Below are positions 49,001-60,582 of a stretch of DNA of 64,000 nucleotides, piece by piece (the first letter of the stretch is position 1; each line of letters opens with the position of its first letter). A model generated the notes under the pieces. The model worked only from the letters and a program-made list of their open reading frames with translations. It searched no databases and was not told where the DNA came from. The position numbers were made by a program, and so were the translations under genes. The stretch spans positions 108,300,087 to 108,364,086 of the forward strand of contig CM043966.1 of the NCBI GenBank assembly GCA_014529385.2, read 5' to 3'. Origin of the DNA: Adiantum capillus-veneris (Eukaryota > Streptophyta > Polypodiopsida > Polypodiales > Pteridaceae).

Positions 49001-49779
49001 ATTGAATATATCTTAGATCGGTTGACCCCCTAAAATGAACTGTGTGTCGTGTACTGATGTGTGAGTAAGGAGATGTTTGTCCACTCCATCCTCCACAAAA
49101 CCCATGTTTGTCTCACAAAAAATTGCAATTGCAGCTAAGTAGTAGTCCTCCCGTATATTCAGCTTTGTAATATCCATGAAGAGAATGTAGTGAATGTCAT
49201 CGGCCATAGAAAAACTGGGAGTGCAATTCAGAGGCAAAGACCCTTCCTCATTCGAGCTTTCTTACTTGCTTCCAAGTGCTGCATTCTCAAGAGAAGCAAG
49301 ATTTAAGCCTGCATCAATATCTCCTTCATTACCTCTACCCGCTCTTCTTCTGGGTCAAACTGTAACTCCACGTACTCTACCTCTTCCTCTTGTGCCAATG
49401 GGAAACTACCAAAATTTGACGATTGGGAAGTCTCTGACTCACCATCCGTCAACATGTATAAGTAACAACCCGTGGTTGAATTCCACTAAGCGACACTTTT
49501 TAGAGTGCCTAGGACATCTTTTTTTGAAAATCAGTGCATTAGAGGGACACTTTTCCAGACAGCAATTCAACCTTCTTGAAGCATGCTTCTCAAGGTCAAG
49601 ATTGGTTGGGTGCACAAATTGCATGCCATCAACTGCCAGGGAGCTATCACAAATGACTGCTTCGTACTGTTACAAATGTATTTGGCAAATGCTTCCGCAA
49701 CTCTGATGTATATTGAAAATTGTATAAAAGTGTAAATTGTATAATTTATGCATAGACCCCCGGAGAGGGATATCTCTCA
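46097..49779 (+). repeat. 3' LTR of element 2 (also 5' LTR of the partial element to its right)
   Basis: 3683 bp, same length as the 5' LTR. Followed directly by a PBS, so it also begins a second, truncated element unit. Confidence 0.88.
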
Positions 49780-49781
49780 GT

Positions 49782-49793
49782 TGGTATCAGAGC
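49782..49793 (+). other. Second primer-binding site
   Basis: TGGTATCAGAGC after the 3' LTR; a true 3' end would show flanking DNA and a target duplication here. Confidence 0.9.
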
Positions 49794-52480
49794 CTATGCT
49801 TAAGGTTATGGAGATAACCTAAAGCTTGATACTAGTCGGGTTAGTTATGCATCGTGCATGCATTCATGCATGCTGTTTGAGAAAAAATATTGTATTCATG
49901 ATGCGTCTATAAGTGACATTGGTTGGTGGTACTTGTTTGACTTGTCTTCTTGAGTGGAAATGTTTGGTTTTAGTTATGGTAAAGTGGTTGAAGTGTTCAA
50001 ACAACGATGTTGTAATTTCTTTGAATGCTTGTTTTGTAGTAGTAACAAATGGCTCCCAAAGTGACGTCTGAATGCTTTAGCCAGGGGAATCAGTTTTTGG
50101 CCATAGTGTTCAACAATATGACGACACTGTTGTCAAGGGGTGAACGGGAACTCTTTTACTTAGAAATCGGGACCAAAGTCTTTGGCAAACCATGAAGCAC
50201 AACTTGTTGGAGTGTTGACCGTAGTTACCTTATCCGTCACTAAGAACCCTTCCGTCAATTCTTCATCTATATTGATGACAATCCAAGAGATTGGTTTTCC
50301 AACCTCAGACTACTTCAACTCAGAATATGGTTAGGCCTAGAAGACATGCTCTACTACTTGGCAATGCGTTCCCAAATGTTAAGGATTGCCAAAATCGCTA
50401 AAAAGTTGAAGCTCTTGCAGCCATCATAGGAAAAGAGAAGTTAGAAGATAACTACAAACCAGGTTGTCGCATGGGAGGTCTGAGAGAATACCCTGCTATG
50501 AGAGTGAAAAGAATGTTTAGAGAGTTAGCTCCAAGACACCCATAATATTGTAATGAAATCATAAAGATCAAATTTTCATGAATAAAAGAAGTGTAGACTC
50601 AATTTTGGTTCACATGTGTACTAAGTTTTTTCTCTCCTTGTCTTGTTTTAGAAGGATCTTCTTAATTGTCTAGATGAACTCGCGAGTGACTTTGTACAAA
50701 GGATCTTTTTCAATTATGCGGTTGGATTCAGTCTCCATAGGGAATTGAAGTGGTTCAAGTTTCAAAAAGGACTAGAGATTACCTTGTACCCAACACTTAC
50801 GTAGCATGGGAGTTATATGTCGAAGCTCAGCCTAAACATTGAATACAAGTGCATGATAGGTTTATGAACAACCCACACAGCTTTGGGTAAAGGAAAAGAT
50901 CTAAGAAGGTGATGTTAAAGTGCAAGGATATGTTCTTTACCTTAACTTATGCTCTCTTTTGGACATACCAAGCCGTGCACCCATACTTAGTAAGAAGGCC
51001 CTTATGCTAAACCAAAGATACGTCTTTTGTAAGAAGGTCATAATCAGAGTATGAAAGAAGTCAAATGGTAGCAACAAATTCTATTATGTACCCCAGGATT
51101 GGTTTAATGGAGTCTATGGACCTATTTTAAATACAACCCTCACAATGTCACTGTTACCTTTGATGACTACGAGAAACCAAGGTGCATTGGTGACTTTGCC
51201 CAAGCACAACCAATGGCAGTGAACTCGAGTAGATATTTCTACAGAAATGATGTAAATGAATGACATGCTGATGTAAACTGCTTTAATGGATTATCACCCA
51301 AGGATGTATCACGGAGGAAGAATGGTACGAAAAGAAAGACGTGACTTTTAGTGCACAAGTTGAAGTGATAAACTTTGATACTCGAGATGTGAACAAATAT
51401 AGGGGTAGAACCTCGGTTGTAGGAACCAAGAATTAGTTCATTAAACCCTTTCGTATTTATGTATCTCCCTAGAAACACTGTATCTTTTTGATCTTTTGCG
51501 GTTATAAAAATTTGATTTTGATATAACACATACTGTTTTGATGATATAATATTTGAGTTTGAATCTTAGTTTTAGCATTCTAATAAACTGGGGTGATAGG
51601 GTGTGTGTGTAGATGACTGACATCTTACTTTGAGGGATATGGGCAGATATACTCTCTCGCCTTATGGTGGAAGAGCATTTCTAAACTGGAGTGGAAGTGC
51701 AAAATCTTGTCACTACTACGCATAACGGGGAAGAGAAGAAGGTTGATGTCTACGGATTTCATTGTACCTAATACCTTTTGAGCTTGGTATCATTATGCTA
51801 CATGGAACCCAAGTTTAGACCACCTGAGCATAAACCCTCGCCTGTTGCGAGTATCGAGGGGATACAATCCAAGTTGGGAACAAAGATTGTTGTTACTAAT
51901 CAAATATTGTAAATAAATGCTTATGAGCTTACCCTAAGACCAACAAAGGAAACATGGATGGCCAAAAACATACTTCCTTTACTAATGGCTACGGGATGCT
52001 TTGACATTGTTATGTTTAATATATGGGGCCGGCAATGCAAAAACAATGACCGACATTCTTTTAGCCGGTACCTTGGAAGTTGTTCTTTGACTTGTTTGGG
52101 AAGTCACTAATCTACAATCCTCGCAATGTAAAAATTTTATACAATGCCTACAATAGACCTCAGTGCCTTGGAGATTATGCAAATATACACAGCTCAGTTG
52201 GATGGGACACACCGGATGTGTTTTCAAAAGAATCTGCTTTCTTCAATGACTACTTTGGGTACAAGAAGACAATTGTTCACACCAAAATGGGGGTACCTAT
52301 AACAAACAAATCTCTTACTCAAGAATGGTATGACTCACATGCCAATGAAGAGATCAAAGATCACAAAGGATTATTGGAATCAACCATCCAATATACTCAA
52401 GGAATGGGACAACTATGTCCCATTGGTGGAAGGATGCCACAATGGATATTACCGAGTGTATTATGTCAGAGGCAATAGGA
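49794..52480 (+). pseudogene. Leader of a truncated second element-2 unit, with a duplicated unknown domain
   Basis: The first about 900 bp match the element 2 leader. Beyond 50697 the leader continues with protein-like text in shifting frames that the first copy lacks. Two copies of one domain can be followed by three paired anchors: VPNTYVAW/VPNTF-AW (50786 and 51764), YNPHNV/YNPRNV with PxCxGDxA (51132 and 52113), and EEWY/QEWY (about 51317 and 52320). Offsets are 978, 981 and about 1003 bp. The longest open piece is 52080-52478 (132 residues). The family is not recognised and no catalytic motif is evident. It may be an accessory protein of this lineage. Confidence 0.5.
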
Positions 52481-52604
52481 TTTATTAGAAGCTTTTGAGA
52501 CTTTTCTTATCTTTAAATGTCTATTCTATTTGATTTAAGGACTTTGAGCAGAATATAATATTTTACTAAGTGTGACCTTGGTTGATATGGTGCAGTAAGT
52601 TACC

Positions 52605-53609
52605 ATGCCTCCTAGAGAAAATGCGGCTGCTGCTAACGCAAATGCACCTATTGTTCCTCAACACACCATCATCGATAGAGACATCAATGCCATGCTTTGC
52701 AAGTCTTGACCTGGAAATTTTAGCGGGGAAGGCAAAGATGTAGGCAAAGTTCTTGAAAATTGGATTGAGCACCGGGATGACTACTTTGATTTGGCTCATT
52801 TGTAAGTAGTAAATAAAGCTATCATTGCTAAGTTCAAGCTAGAGAAAATAGTCAAGCATTGGTGGATAGACCATCACACAGAAAACAATGTTGATCCTAA
52901 TGCTACAACTTGGGATTACCTTAAAACTCAGCTCAAGAAGAACTATCAAAACAAAGTTTATCATTCAGACCGTATGAATGAGTTTCTTGAATGTACTCAA
53001 GGGACCAGAGATCTGGAATCATACTGTCAACATTTCTTAACCCTTGTTAAATATGCCCCAACAAGGATGACTCAAGAGGTCAAAGTATCTCGATTCGTGT
53101 TAGGGTTACATAATCCTATGAATACTAGACTCTAGAGTCTTCATCTTACAAATTTTGCAGATGTCCTTGATGCAGGAAAACCTAATGAAGTAGAGTTATC
53201 TACTACCGGAAAGAGAAAACCAGAACTTGTTCCTGTTCGTGAAATCAAAAGGCCTTGTCCCAAGGAGGAACAAAGGTCTGGAAATCCACAACAAAGAAGA
53301 GAGAACTTATTACGTATGAAAGCCAGACATGATCATTTGTGCTACACTTGTCTTGATCTTGGTCATCAATCCATGGATTGTCCATTTAGCAATTCAAGCT
53401 TCACAGGATTGGTGGACAATTATGAACATAGAAACTTCAATCGGAAGCGGAACTTCGGAAATTTTAGACCCAGACCATCAGCAGTTCAGAGGAACTTCAA
53501 TCAACAAAACTTTAACCAAAACCAGAGACAAGCTCAAAACCAAGGGAATTTTAGACTAGGAAATCCACCTTTTGTTCGGAATGGACCACCTGTTCAACAA
53601 TATCAATAA
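52605..53609 (+). pseudogene. gag: Element 3 Gag
   Basis: ATG 52605. Gag capsid text (KVLENWIEHRDDYFDL, TWDYLKTQLKKNY, SRFVLGLHNPMN) and zinc knuckle CYTCLDLGHQSMDC (about 53341-53382), then an Asn/Gln-rich tail. In-frame stops at 52707 (TGA), 52803 (TAA) and 53133 (TAG) each fit one C-to-T change from CGA, CAA or CAG. Confidence 0.8.
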
Positions 53610-55632
53610 TGGAAATTTTAATCGTCAACCTCGTCCAGGAGGAGGAGGAAATTAAAGACCTCAAGAAAGACCTCAAGTTAACAGAGCTCAAGGGGCTAGA
53701 GGTGAAGGAAATCAAGTGAACGTGTATGTTCATGTTGCAATTGAACATCAAGGAGTGAACAAACAATTTTCATTAATTCAAACCCCAGCGGAGTATCAAG
53801 GTAACCATTTTACCTTATTGATTAATTCAAGGAGTACACATTCTTTCATATCTCCAAGTGCATCAAAAACCTCATTTTGCCTGAACACCCTGATACACAC
53901 CTTACAATAGAATTAACTACGGGTTGGAAGGTTAGATCTTCTACTTCAATGGGTAACTTGAATTTTGTTTTGGATGGTCATAATACTTGTGCAAACATCA
54001 GATTCTTATCCATAGGAATCTATGATGGAATTCTAAGAATGGATTGGCTTAAAGCCAATGATGCTCACATACATTGTAAAGACGCTTCATTGACTTTCAA
54101 AAATGATCAAAACTTTAGAGTTACAATTATTGAGAAACGGGGGAAGCCTAAGCTCAGACTAGTGAACTTTATTAAACTTATGAAGAGTCAAATGAAGAAT
54201 GAAAGGATTTACACAGTAAAACTTAACCCTAAGGAGAAGAAGATAGACTCACCTGAACCCGAATGGATAACAGAATTTGATGATGTATTCCCTGAAGAGC
54301 TTTCACAGTTAGCACCCAAGCGTGATGTTGATCATGCAATAGAGCTTACTCCAGGAGCTCAACCAGTTGCTCGTAGACCTTACAAAATATCGGTACCTGA
54401 ATCTGCGAAACTCAAGGAGCAATTAACTCAACTCCTTGAACAAGGTTTCATTCGACCCAGCGTTTCTCCATGGAGTACTCTTGTTTTCTTTAATCAAAAG
54501 AAGGATGGTACTCTACGTCTTTGTATTGATTATCGTGGATTGAACCAGGTAACAGTCAAGAATAAGTATGCAATACCAAGGATTGATGAACTACTTGACC
54601 GATTACATGGAGCTTCTATCTTTACAAAGATTGATCTTAAGTCAGGGTATTACCAAATCCGAATCAAGGAGGAGGACATACCAAAGACAGGATTTAATAC
54701 TCGATTTTATGAATTTACAGTTATGCCTTTTGGACTTATTAATGCTCCTGCAACTTTCAATCGTCTTATGATCGACGTCTTTTGAAAGCATTGTTCTTGT
54801 CTTCTTTGATGATGGTTTACTCAAGAAACAGAGAAGAACACGAACAATATGTGTGGCAAGTACTTGAACTTCTCCGTCAAAATCAACTTTATGCCAAACG
54901 TAGCAAATGTACCTTCTTCACTGTCAAGGTGGAATATTTGGGATTTATTGTATTTAAGAATGGTGTTTCTACGGATCCAAGTAATATCAAAGTTGTTATA
55001 GCTTGGCCTACACCAAAATTAGTACAAGAAGTACGTTGCTTTCTTGGTTTGACAGGATGGTATCGTACATTTATTCAAGGCTACGCCGCAAGATTGCATC
55101 TCCATTGACTAATACGCTTAAGAAGGCTAAAATGTTTACTTGGAATGAACGTGCTCAAGCTAGTTTTGAGAAACTCAAAGAAGCTTTATTGAATGCTCCA
55201 ATACTACAGCTTCCAGACTTCTCAAAGACATTCATTGTGATCACTGATGCAAGTGGACAGGCAATTGGTGGCGTTCTGTCTCAAGAAGGAAAACCAGTAG
55301 CTTATGAGTCTTGTAAGTTACGTATACATGAGTTAAATTATCCTGCACATGACTTGGAATTATTGGCTGTTGTGCATGCTCTTAAAGTATGGCGACATTA
55401 TCTTCTTGGAAGGAGATTTGAACTACATACCGACCATAGCGGCCTAAAGTGGATCTACACCCAACCTGACCTTAATATACAGCAACGAAGATGGATGGAG
55501 TTGTTATGCGAATATGATTTTGGAATTGAGTATAAACCTGGGAAGAAAAATCTTGTGGCCGATGCTTTAAGCAGGAAGAGTACTATAGCGGCTGTCAAAA
55601 CCTCTACTACTGCTTTAATTGACCTTATTTGA
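53610..55632 (+). pseudogene. pol: Element 3 protease, RT and RNase H
   Basis: The protease active site reads INSRSTHSF (about 53820) where the family has Asp-Ser-Gly; Asp to Asn and Gly to Arg both fit G-to-A changes. RT runs from about 54320 ([43 protein letters not shown]). It is broken by small deletions near 54780 and next to the FFDD catalytic motif (about 54810), and again near 55085. RNase H (about 55230-55590) is intact: VITDASGQAIGGVL, LELLAVVHAL, HTDHSGLKW and VADALSRK. Confidence 0.83.
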
Positions 55633-55638
55633 GAAGGT

Positions 55639-56366
55639 ATGACTCAGGACCCATATTACATAAACATCTGGTACTTGATGAACTTGAATAGTCGCGCAGA
55701 GAAGCAGGAAAGGCAAATCAAAGGTTTGCATGTTAAAGGAGATGAACTTTACTTCGGTAACCATCTCTGTATTCCAAATCAAGGTGGAATCCAACTTCAG
55801 ATATTACAGGAAGCTCATGATATACCTATAGCAAGAAATCCAAGATACATTAAGACTTACTCTACTGTAAGAAAGAGTTTCTTTTGGCCAGGACTAAAGC
55901 GTGATGTGTTGAACTATGTTACAAGACGCGTAACATGTCAACGTATTAAAGGGGCGATATGGTATTTCTGAGAGTAAAACCCAAATGTAGCTCTTTATCA
56001 ATGGGTAAGTATAAGAAGCTAAGTGCCAAATATTGTGGACCTTTTGTAATCATAGAGCGGATTAATGATCAAGTTTAGAGACTCTTGTTACCACCACACA
56101 TAAAGGTCATGATGTTTTTCATGTCAGCTTACTCAAGAAGTATGTACCTGATCCGCAACATATTCTTGATGATTCTCTATTATCTACCTCTATTGACGGA
56201 ACTTTTGAAGTATATCTTGAAGTAATACTTCAGAGCAGAACCAAGCCTCTATGTAATCGTACCATTATTGAACACCTTGTTAAATGGTCAACGTATCCTT
56301 CGGAAGATGCCGCTTGGGAACATGATGATGTAATGAGACTAAATTATCCAAATTTCATGTCGAGGT
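55639..56366 (+). pseudogene. pol: Element 3 integrase ends plus chromodomain; catalytic core deleted
   Basis: The N-terminal HHCC region is present but damaged (IARNPRYIKTY and RVTCQRIK, with His and Cys positions changed). Immediately after CQRIK the sequence jumps to MVFLRVKPK...KYKKLSAKYCGPF, the C-terminal GPY/F module, so the whole DDE core (about 900 bp expected) is missing. A chromodomain follows: IEHLVKWSTYPSEDAAWEHD (about 56270-56330). Chromodomains steer integration to heterochromatin. Stops are present. Confidence 0.83.
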
Positions 56367-56399
56367 GAGGACACCTCGAATTTTTCAAGTGTGGGAGGA

Positions 56400-57116
56400 T
56401 GTAAGATCCCCAATTTTTGGGTCTTTTCTATAAAAAAAAAAAGCTTTCAATATCTATTTTGCCAAATTTTGACTTAAGATGCTTGATTGACAGTATTAGA
56501 AGGTTCTAAAGTAAAAAGCAAGGTCGTTTCCATGTTCTAGTAGGAAAGACAGACATTTGGTTCAGTTTTGAAAAAATATGCTATTTTTAGTTTTTTCTTG
56601 CTTTTTATGCTTTTAGGCACTTTTTTGCAAAAATCAAGGTCGGATCCTTGATCTACATGTTCTAGGGAAGCTATGATTCAATTTTGTAAAAATCTGTTTT
56701 CTGAGTGCTTTTCACTCTATTTTTAGCTTTTCATGATTTTTAGTGTTTTTTAGTGAAAAGCGAATCCGCTTTCTTATTCCAGTGGACGAGAGGAAACCCG
56801 TGGTCAATTTTAGAAAATTTTACTCTTTTTTTTTCTTTTTATGCTATTTTTAGCTTTTCGTGCTTTTCGACATTTTAAAAAGCAATGTGCTTTTTATGAT
56901 GAACTAAACATAAAAGTATTAATTTTAGTCTCCGTCGGATTCAAAAATGATCACTCGGAGAAAAAATGGGACCAAACGGGATTTTTACGAGAATTATTTT
57001 TATAAAAAGTGGTACCATAAATACGTCGGGGCAGTACGGGAAAGTCATAATTATGTCGGGACATTACGATACGACATAGTATAGCTATGATTTCCATTAG
57101 TTGGCCAGATACTGTT
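56400..57116 (+). repeat. 3' LTR of element 3, left part
   Basis: Begins TGTAAGATCC directly after the PPT. Interrupted at 57116 by the copia element. Includes several T-rich near-repeats (GCTTTTC...TTTTTAG). Confidence 0.75.
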
Positions 57117-57905
57117 TGTTAAGTATGGAGCCTGATTTACTCTTGTAATTTTCTATGGTAAAAGCGCACATTTGTAAGGCCCCCATAATGAGGAGAAGCC
57201 ATCGTGCGTGAAGGAAAATCACTCACTGGAAACCAAAATTTTCACGGACAAGAATTAGAGGCAACTTTAGAGGCCTCGGGGGTGGAGGCCCCTGAGACTT
57301 ACTTTTTCGCCGGAATATTCCTTTTCGCCGGAATATTATGGCCGGACGGCGGCCGCAAAGTGGTCGGAAAACAACCGGTCGGTTGGCCGGTGGCCGGTAG
57401 TCAATGGCCGATAGCCGGTGGTCGGAAGTCAATGGCCGGTGGCCAGTGGCCGAATTCAATGGCCGGTGGTCGAATTCAAAAGCGGACTTGTCTTCTCAAG
57501 GACGGATTGGAGGGACCGATTTGGACTTATTCGCACAAGGGCGGCTACACATGGCTGTCTCTCATGAGAGAGGGCAGCCCTTTTGGCCTATAAAAGAAGG
57601 CCATTTCTACACACATTTCATATAGTGTGAAGTTGATGCAACAAGGTGAGTGTGAGGTTGTGAGAGTGAAGCAAGGCGGGAGCTCTATCAAGGGTTTAAT
57701 CCCGTTGTAAACTACTTCTTCTTTTGAAGTGCTAAATCCATTGAGTGGCTGCTTTCCCGTGGACGTAGCCCACATTGGGTGAACCACGTATATCGTGTGT
57801 ACTCTCTCTCTCTCTCTACTCTATAATCTCTTGTGTGTGAAATCTATCTCTCTCCATTAAGTAATCTACTCAAAAATCTATTTAGCTACGTCTTATTTCC
57901 TAATA
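57117..57905 (+). repeat. 5' LTR of copia element
   Basis: 789 bp, TGTTAAG...TAATA (TAACA in the 3' LTR). Contains TATAAAAG at 57589-57596 and a minisatellite of GGCCGGTGG-type units (about 57370-57475). Confidence 0.9.
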
Positions 57906-57907
57906 AC

Positions 57908-57919
57908 TGGTATCAGAGC
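57908..57919 (+). other. Primer-binding site, initiator-Met tRNA type (copia)
   Basis: TGGTATCAGAGC two bases after the 5' LTR. Confidence 0.92.
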
Positions 57920-57978
57920 AAGGTTTTCTCGTAGCTAAATTATCTCAAGGAAAGGATTCCTTAAATTGAGTGGGAGTT

Positions 57979-60582
57979 ATGGCGGAGGAAGGGAAGCTCA
58001 AGATTGAGAAGTTCAATGGCAAAAACTACCAATATTGGAAGATGCAGATTGAAGACTATCTCTACCAGAAGGACCTCTATTTGCCACTAGGCGGTCTTGC
58101 AAAGAAGCCCGCAACAATGGCAGATGAAGCATGGATTGTCCTTGATCGAAAGGCACTGGGAACAATCCGGTTAAGCTTGGCGTCAACGGTGGCCTTCAAT
58201 GTTTCGGAGATGAAGACCACGAAGGACCTGATGAAGTCACTTGACGACTTCTACAAGAAACCATCGGCATCCAATAAGGTATTTCTTATGAAGCACTTGT
58301 TCAATCGAAAGATGGCAGAGAATGGTTCAGTTGCAGAACACCTAAATGACTTTAACACAAACATAAGTCAACTTCGATCAGTGAAAATCAATTTCGAGGA
58401 CGAAGTGCGAGCTCTCCTTATACTATCATCTCTACCGGATAGTTGGGACAGCCTTGTGATGGCTGTAAGTAATTCTATCTCTCGCACAAATACTCTTAAG
58501 TTTGATGATGTTGTGGGTGTTCTCCTAAGCGAGGAAATGCGAAGGAGAAGCACAGGAGAATCATCAAGTGCTGCACTATTAGTAGAAAAAAGAGGAAGGC
58601 CTAAGGAGAGGTTCAAAAACCAAAAGGGTCGTGATCGCTCAAGGCGGAGCAAGTCATGCACAAAGTCAGTTCATGAATGTTGGAACTGCGGCAAGAAGGG
58701 CCACGTCAAGAAGGATTGCTGGTCCAAGAAGACGAAGGAGACAGTGTCTCAAGACAACAAGCCAACATCGGAGGCCAATGTGGCAGGTAAAGTAGAGCAA
58801 GATGCTCTAATTCTCTCATTAGACAATGTGTCTAATTCCTGGATAGTAGATTCCGGGGCTTTATTCCATGCGACACAACACAAGCAACATTTCCAAGACT
58901 ACACCAAAGGTACTTTTGGGTATGTATACTTGGGAGATGATGAAGCTTGTGAGATTGTCGGAAAAGGTACAGTTTCTGTCAAAACTACTAATGAAAATGA
59001 ATGGAAGCTTAAAGATGTTAGGCATGTTCCTTCTCTTCGCAAAAAATTGATCTCTACAGGACAATTGGACGATGAAGGTCACAACATTGCATTCGGAAAC
59101 AAACGGTGGAAGATCTCAAAGGGATCTTTGGTGGTTGCCAAGAGTGAAAAAGTCGGTACACTTTACTTGTGTATTGTTAGCACACAACCTTCAGCTTGTG
59201 CAGCAACTACAGAAGTTGACAGTGCGGTGTGGCACTACCGACTTGGGCATATGAGTGCCAAAGGAATGCAAATCCTTCAAACAAAGAAGCTTCTACTAGG
59301 TTTGAAAGAAGTGGACTTAGACTTCTGTGAAGATTGTGTTTATGGTAAACAAAAGAGGGTAAAATTTCAAAAATCAGGAAATGAAAGAAAAAATAAAAAA
59401 CTTGAGTTGGTTCATTCTGATGTTTGGGGTCCTGCAAGTACACCTTCACTTGGTGGCTCATTGTACTATGTAACATTCATAGACGATGCGACTAGAAAAA
59501 CATGGGTTTATGTCATGAAGAACAAATCCGATGTATTTTCCATATTTCAAAGGTGGAAAGCCTTTGTGGAGAATGAAACAGGTACCAAGGTTAAATGCCT
59601 CAGATCCGACAATGGAGGCGAATATTGCAGCCAATCTTTTGAAAGCTTTTGTTCTAGCAATGGCATTCGGAGGCAAAGGACAACCCCAAGGACACCTCAA
59701 CAAAATGGGCTTTCGGAAAGGATGAACAGGACAATCATGGAAAGAGCACGAAGCATGCGGCTACAAGCAAGCCTACCGCTTGAGCTTTGGGCGGAAACTG
59801 TAAGTATGTCTGTGTACTTAATCAATCGGTCACCCTCAACGGCATTGGATGGGGGAGTTCCAGAAGAGGCATGGACAAGTAAATCGGTGACTTATGCATT
59901 TCTCAAAGTGTTTGGGTGTGAGGCTTTCATGCACATAGATAGAAGCCTAAGATCAAAGCTAGATGCAAAGTCCAAAAAGTGTTTCTTCATTGGCTATGGA
60001 GAAGGAGACTTTGGGTATCGCCTATGGAATCCTGAAGATGGTAAAATCTTAAGGAGTAGGGATGTAATTTTTAACGAACAAAATATGTACAAAGATTACT
60101 TGGAAAGAAAACAAACAGGTGATGAGTACATGGAGCTTGAGGACGGTGAAGACTCAAGGACTGCAAACGATGACAATGTGCAACAACGTCAACCAAATGA
60201 GGAGCTTCAACCTATTCCCCGAAGATCTACAAGAGCAAGTAGATCTCTAGAAAGGTTTGTTCCTTCCTTCAACCATCTCTTGATCTCAGATTCTGGAGAG
60301 CCGGAATCATACGAAGAAGCTATGCAACATGAATCCAAAGAAGAATGGACGAAGAGCATGCAAGTGGAGATGGACTCACTACATCGCAACCAAACATGGG
60401 AGTTGGTTGAGTTGCCTAAAGGTAAGCGGGAACTTCAAAACAAATGGGTGTACAAGCTAAAGGAAGAAGAAGGTGGGAAGAAAAGGTACAAGTCTAGGCT
60501 TGTGGTAAAAGCTTTTTCTCAAAAGAAAGGTATTGACTTCAATGAAATATTTTCTCTCTGCTGTAAAAATGAACTCAATTAG
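57979..60582 (+). pseudogene. gag-pol: Copia Gag-PR-IN and start of RT (ends at a frameshift)
   Basis: ATG 57979 (MAEEGKLKIEKFNG). Gag covers residues about 1-250 with zinc knuckle CWNCGKKGHVKKDC (from 58678). Protease has the catalytic IVDSGALFHAT (about 58845). The GAG-pre-integrase HHCC is WHYRLGH to CEDCVYG (59230-59345). Integrase core Asp in LVHSDVWG (about 59410), Asp in RSDNGGEY (about 59605) and Glu in NGLSERMN (about 59705). RT starts at about 60385 (TWELVELPKGKR, NKWVYKLK). One extra base near 60555, in EIFS-VVKMN, moves RT into the next frame. Up to there the frame has no stop, so the element is recent. Confidence 0.92.

Larger units (their letters stand above)
35805..49779 (+). 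mobile_element. Element 2: Tat-like (dual RNase H) Ty3/gypsy LTR retrotransposon
   Basis: Two 3683-bp LTRs (about 30 differences by eye, so roughly 99% identical and young) bracket leader, gag, protease, RT, two RNase H domains and integrase. Same lineage as element 1, with the same PPT, protease DGG motif and leader motif. Gag and pol carry four stops and at least two frameshifts. The right LTR is followed by another PBS and leader rather than a target-site duplication, so this is a recombinant or truncated tandem. Confidence 0.88.
52605..56399 (+). mobile_element. Element 3: 5'-truncated chromodomain Ty3/gypsy element, internal region
   Basis: Gag, protease, RT, RNase H, integrase ends and a chromodomain, followed by a PPT (GTGGGAGGA 56391-56399) and a 3' LTR starting TGTAAGATCC. 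No matching 5' LTR is present upstream, so the left end is truncated against the element 2 leader. Many stops, frameshifts and an integrase core deletion. Confidence 0.85.

Noticed and set aside
57908-57919. GGTATCAGAGC as part of a tRNA gene
   Set aside because: It is a retrotransposon primer-binding site next to an LTR, also at 39490 and 49782.
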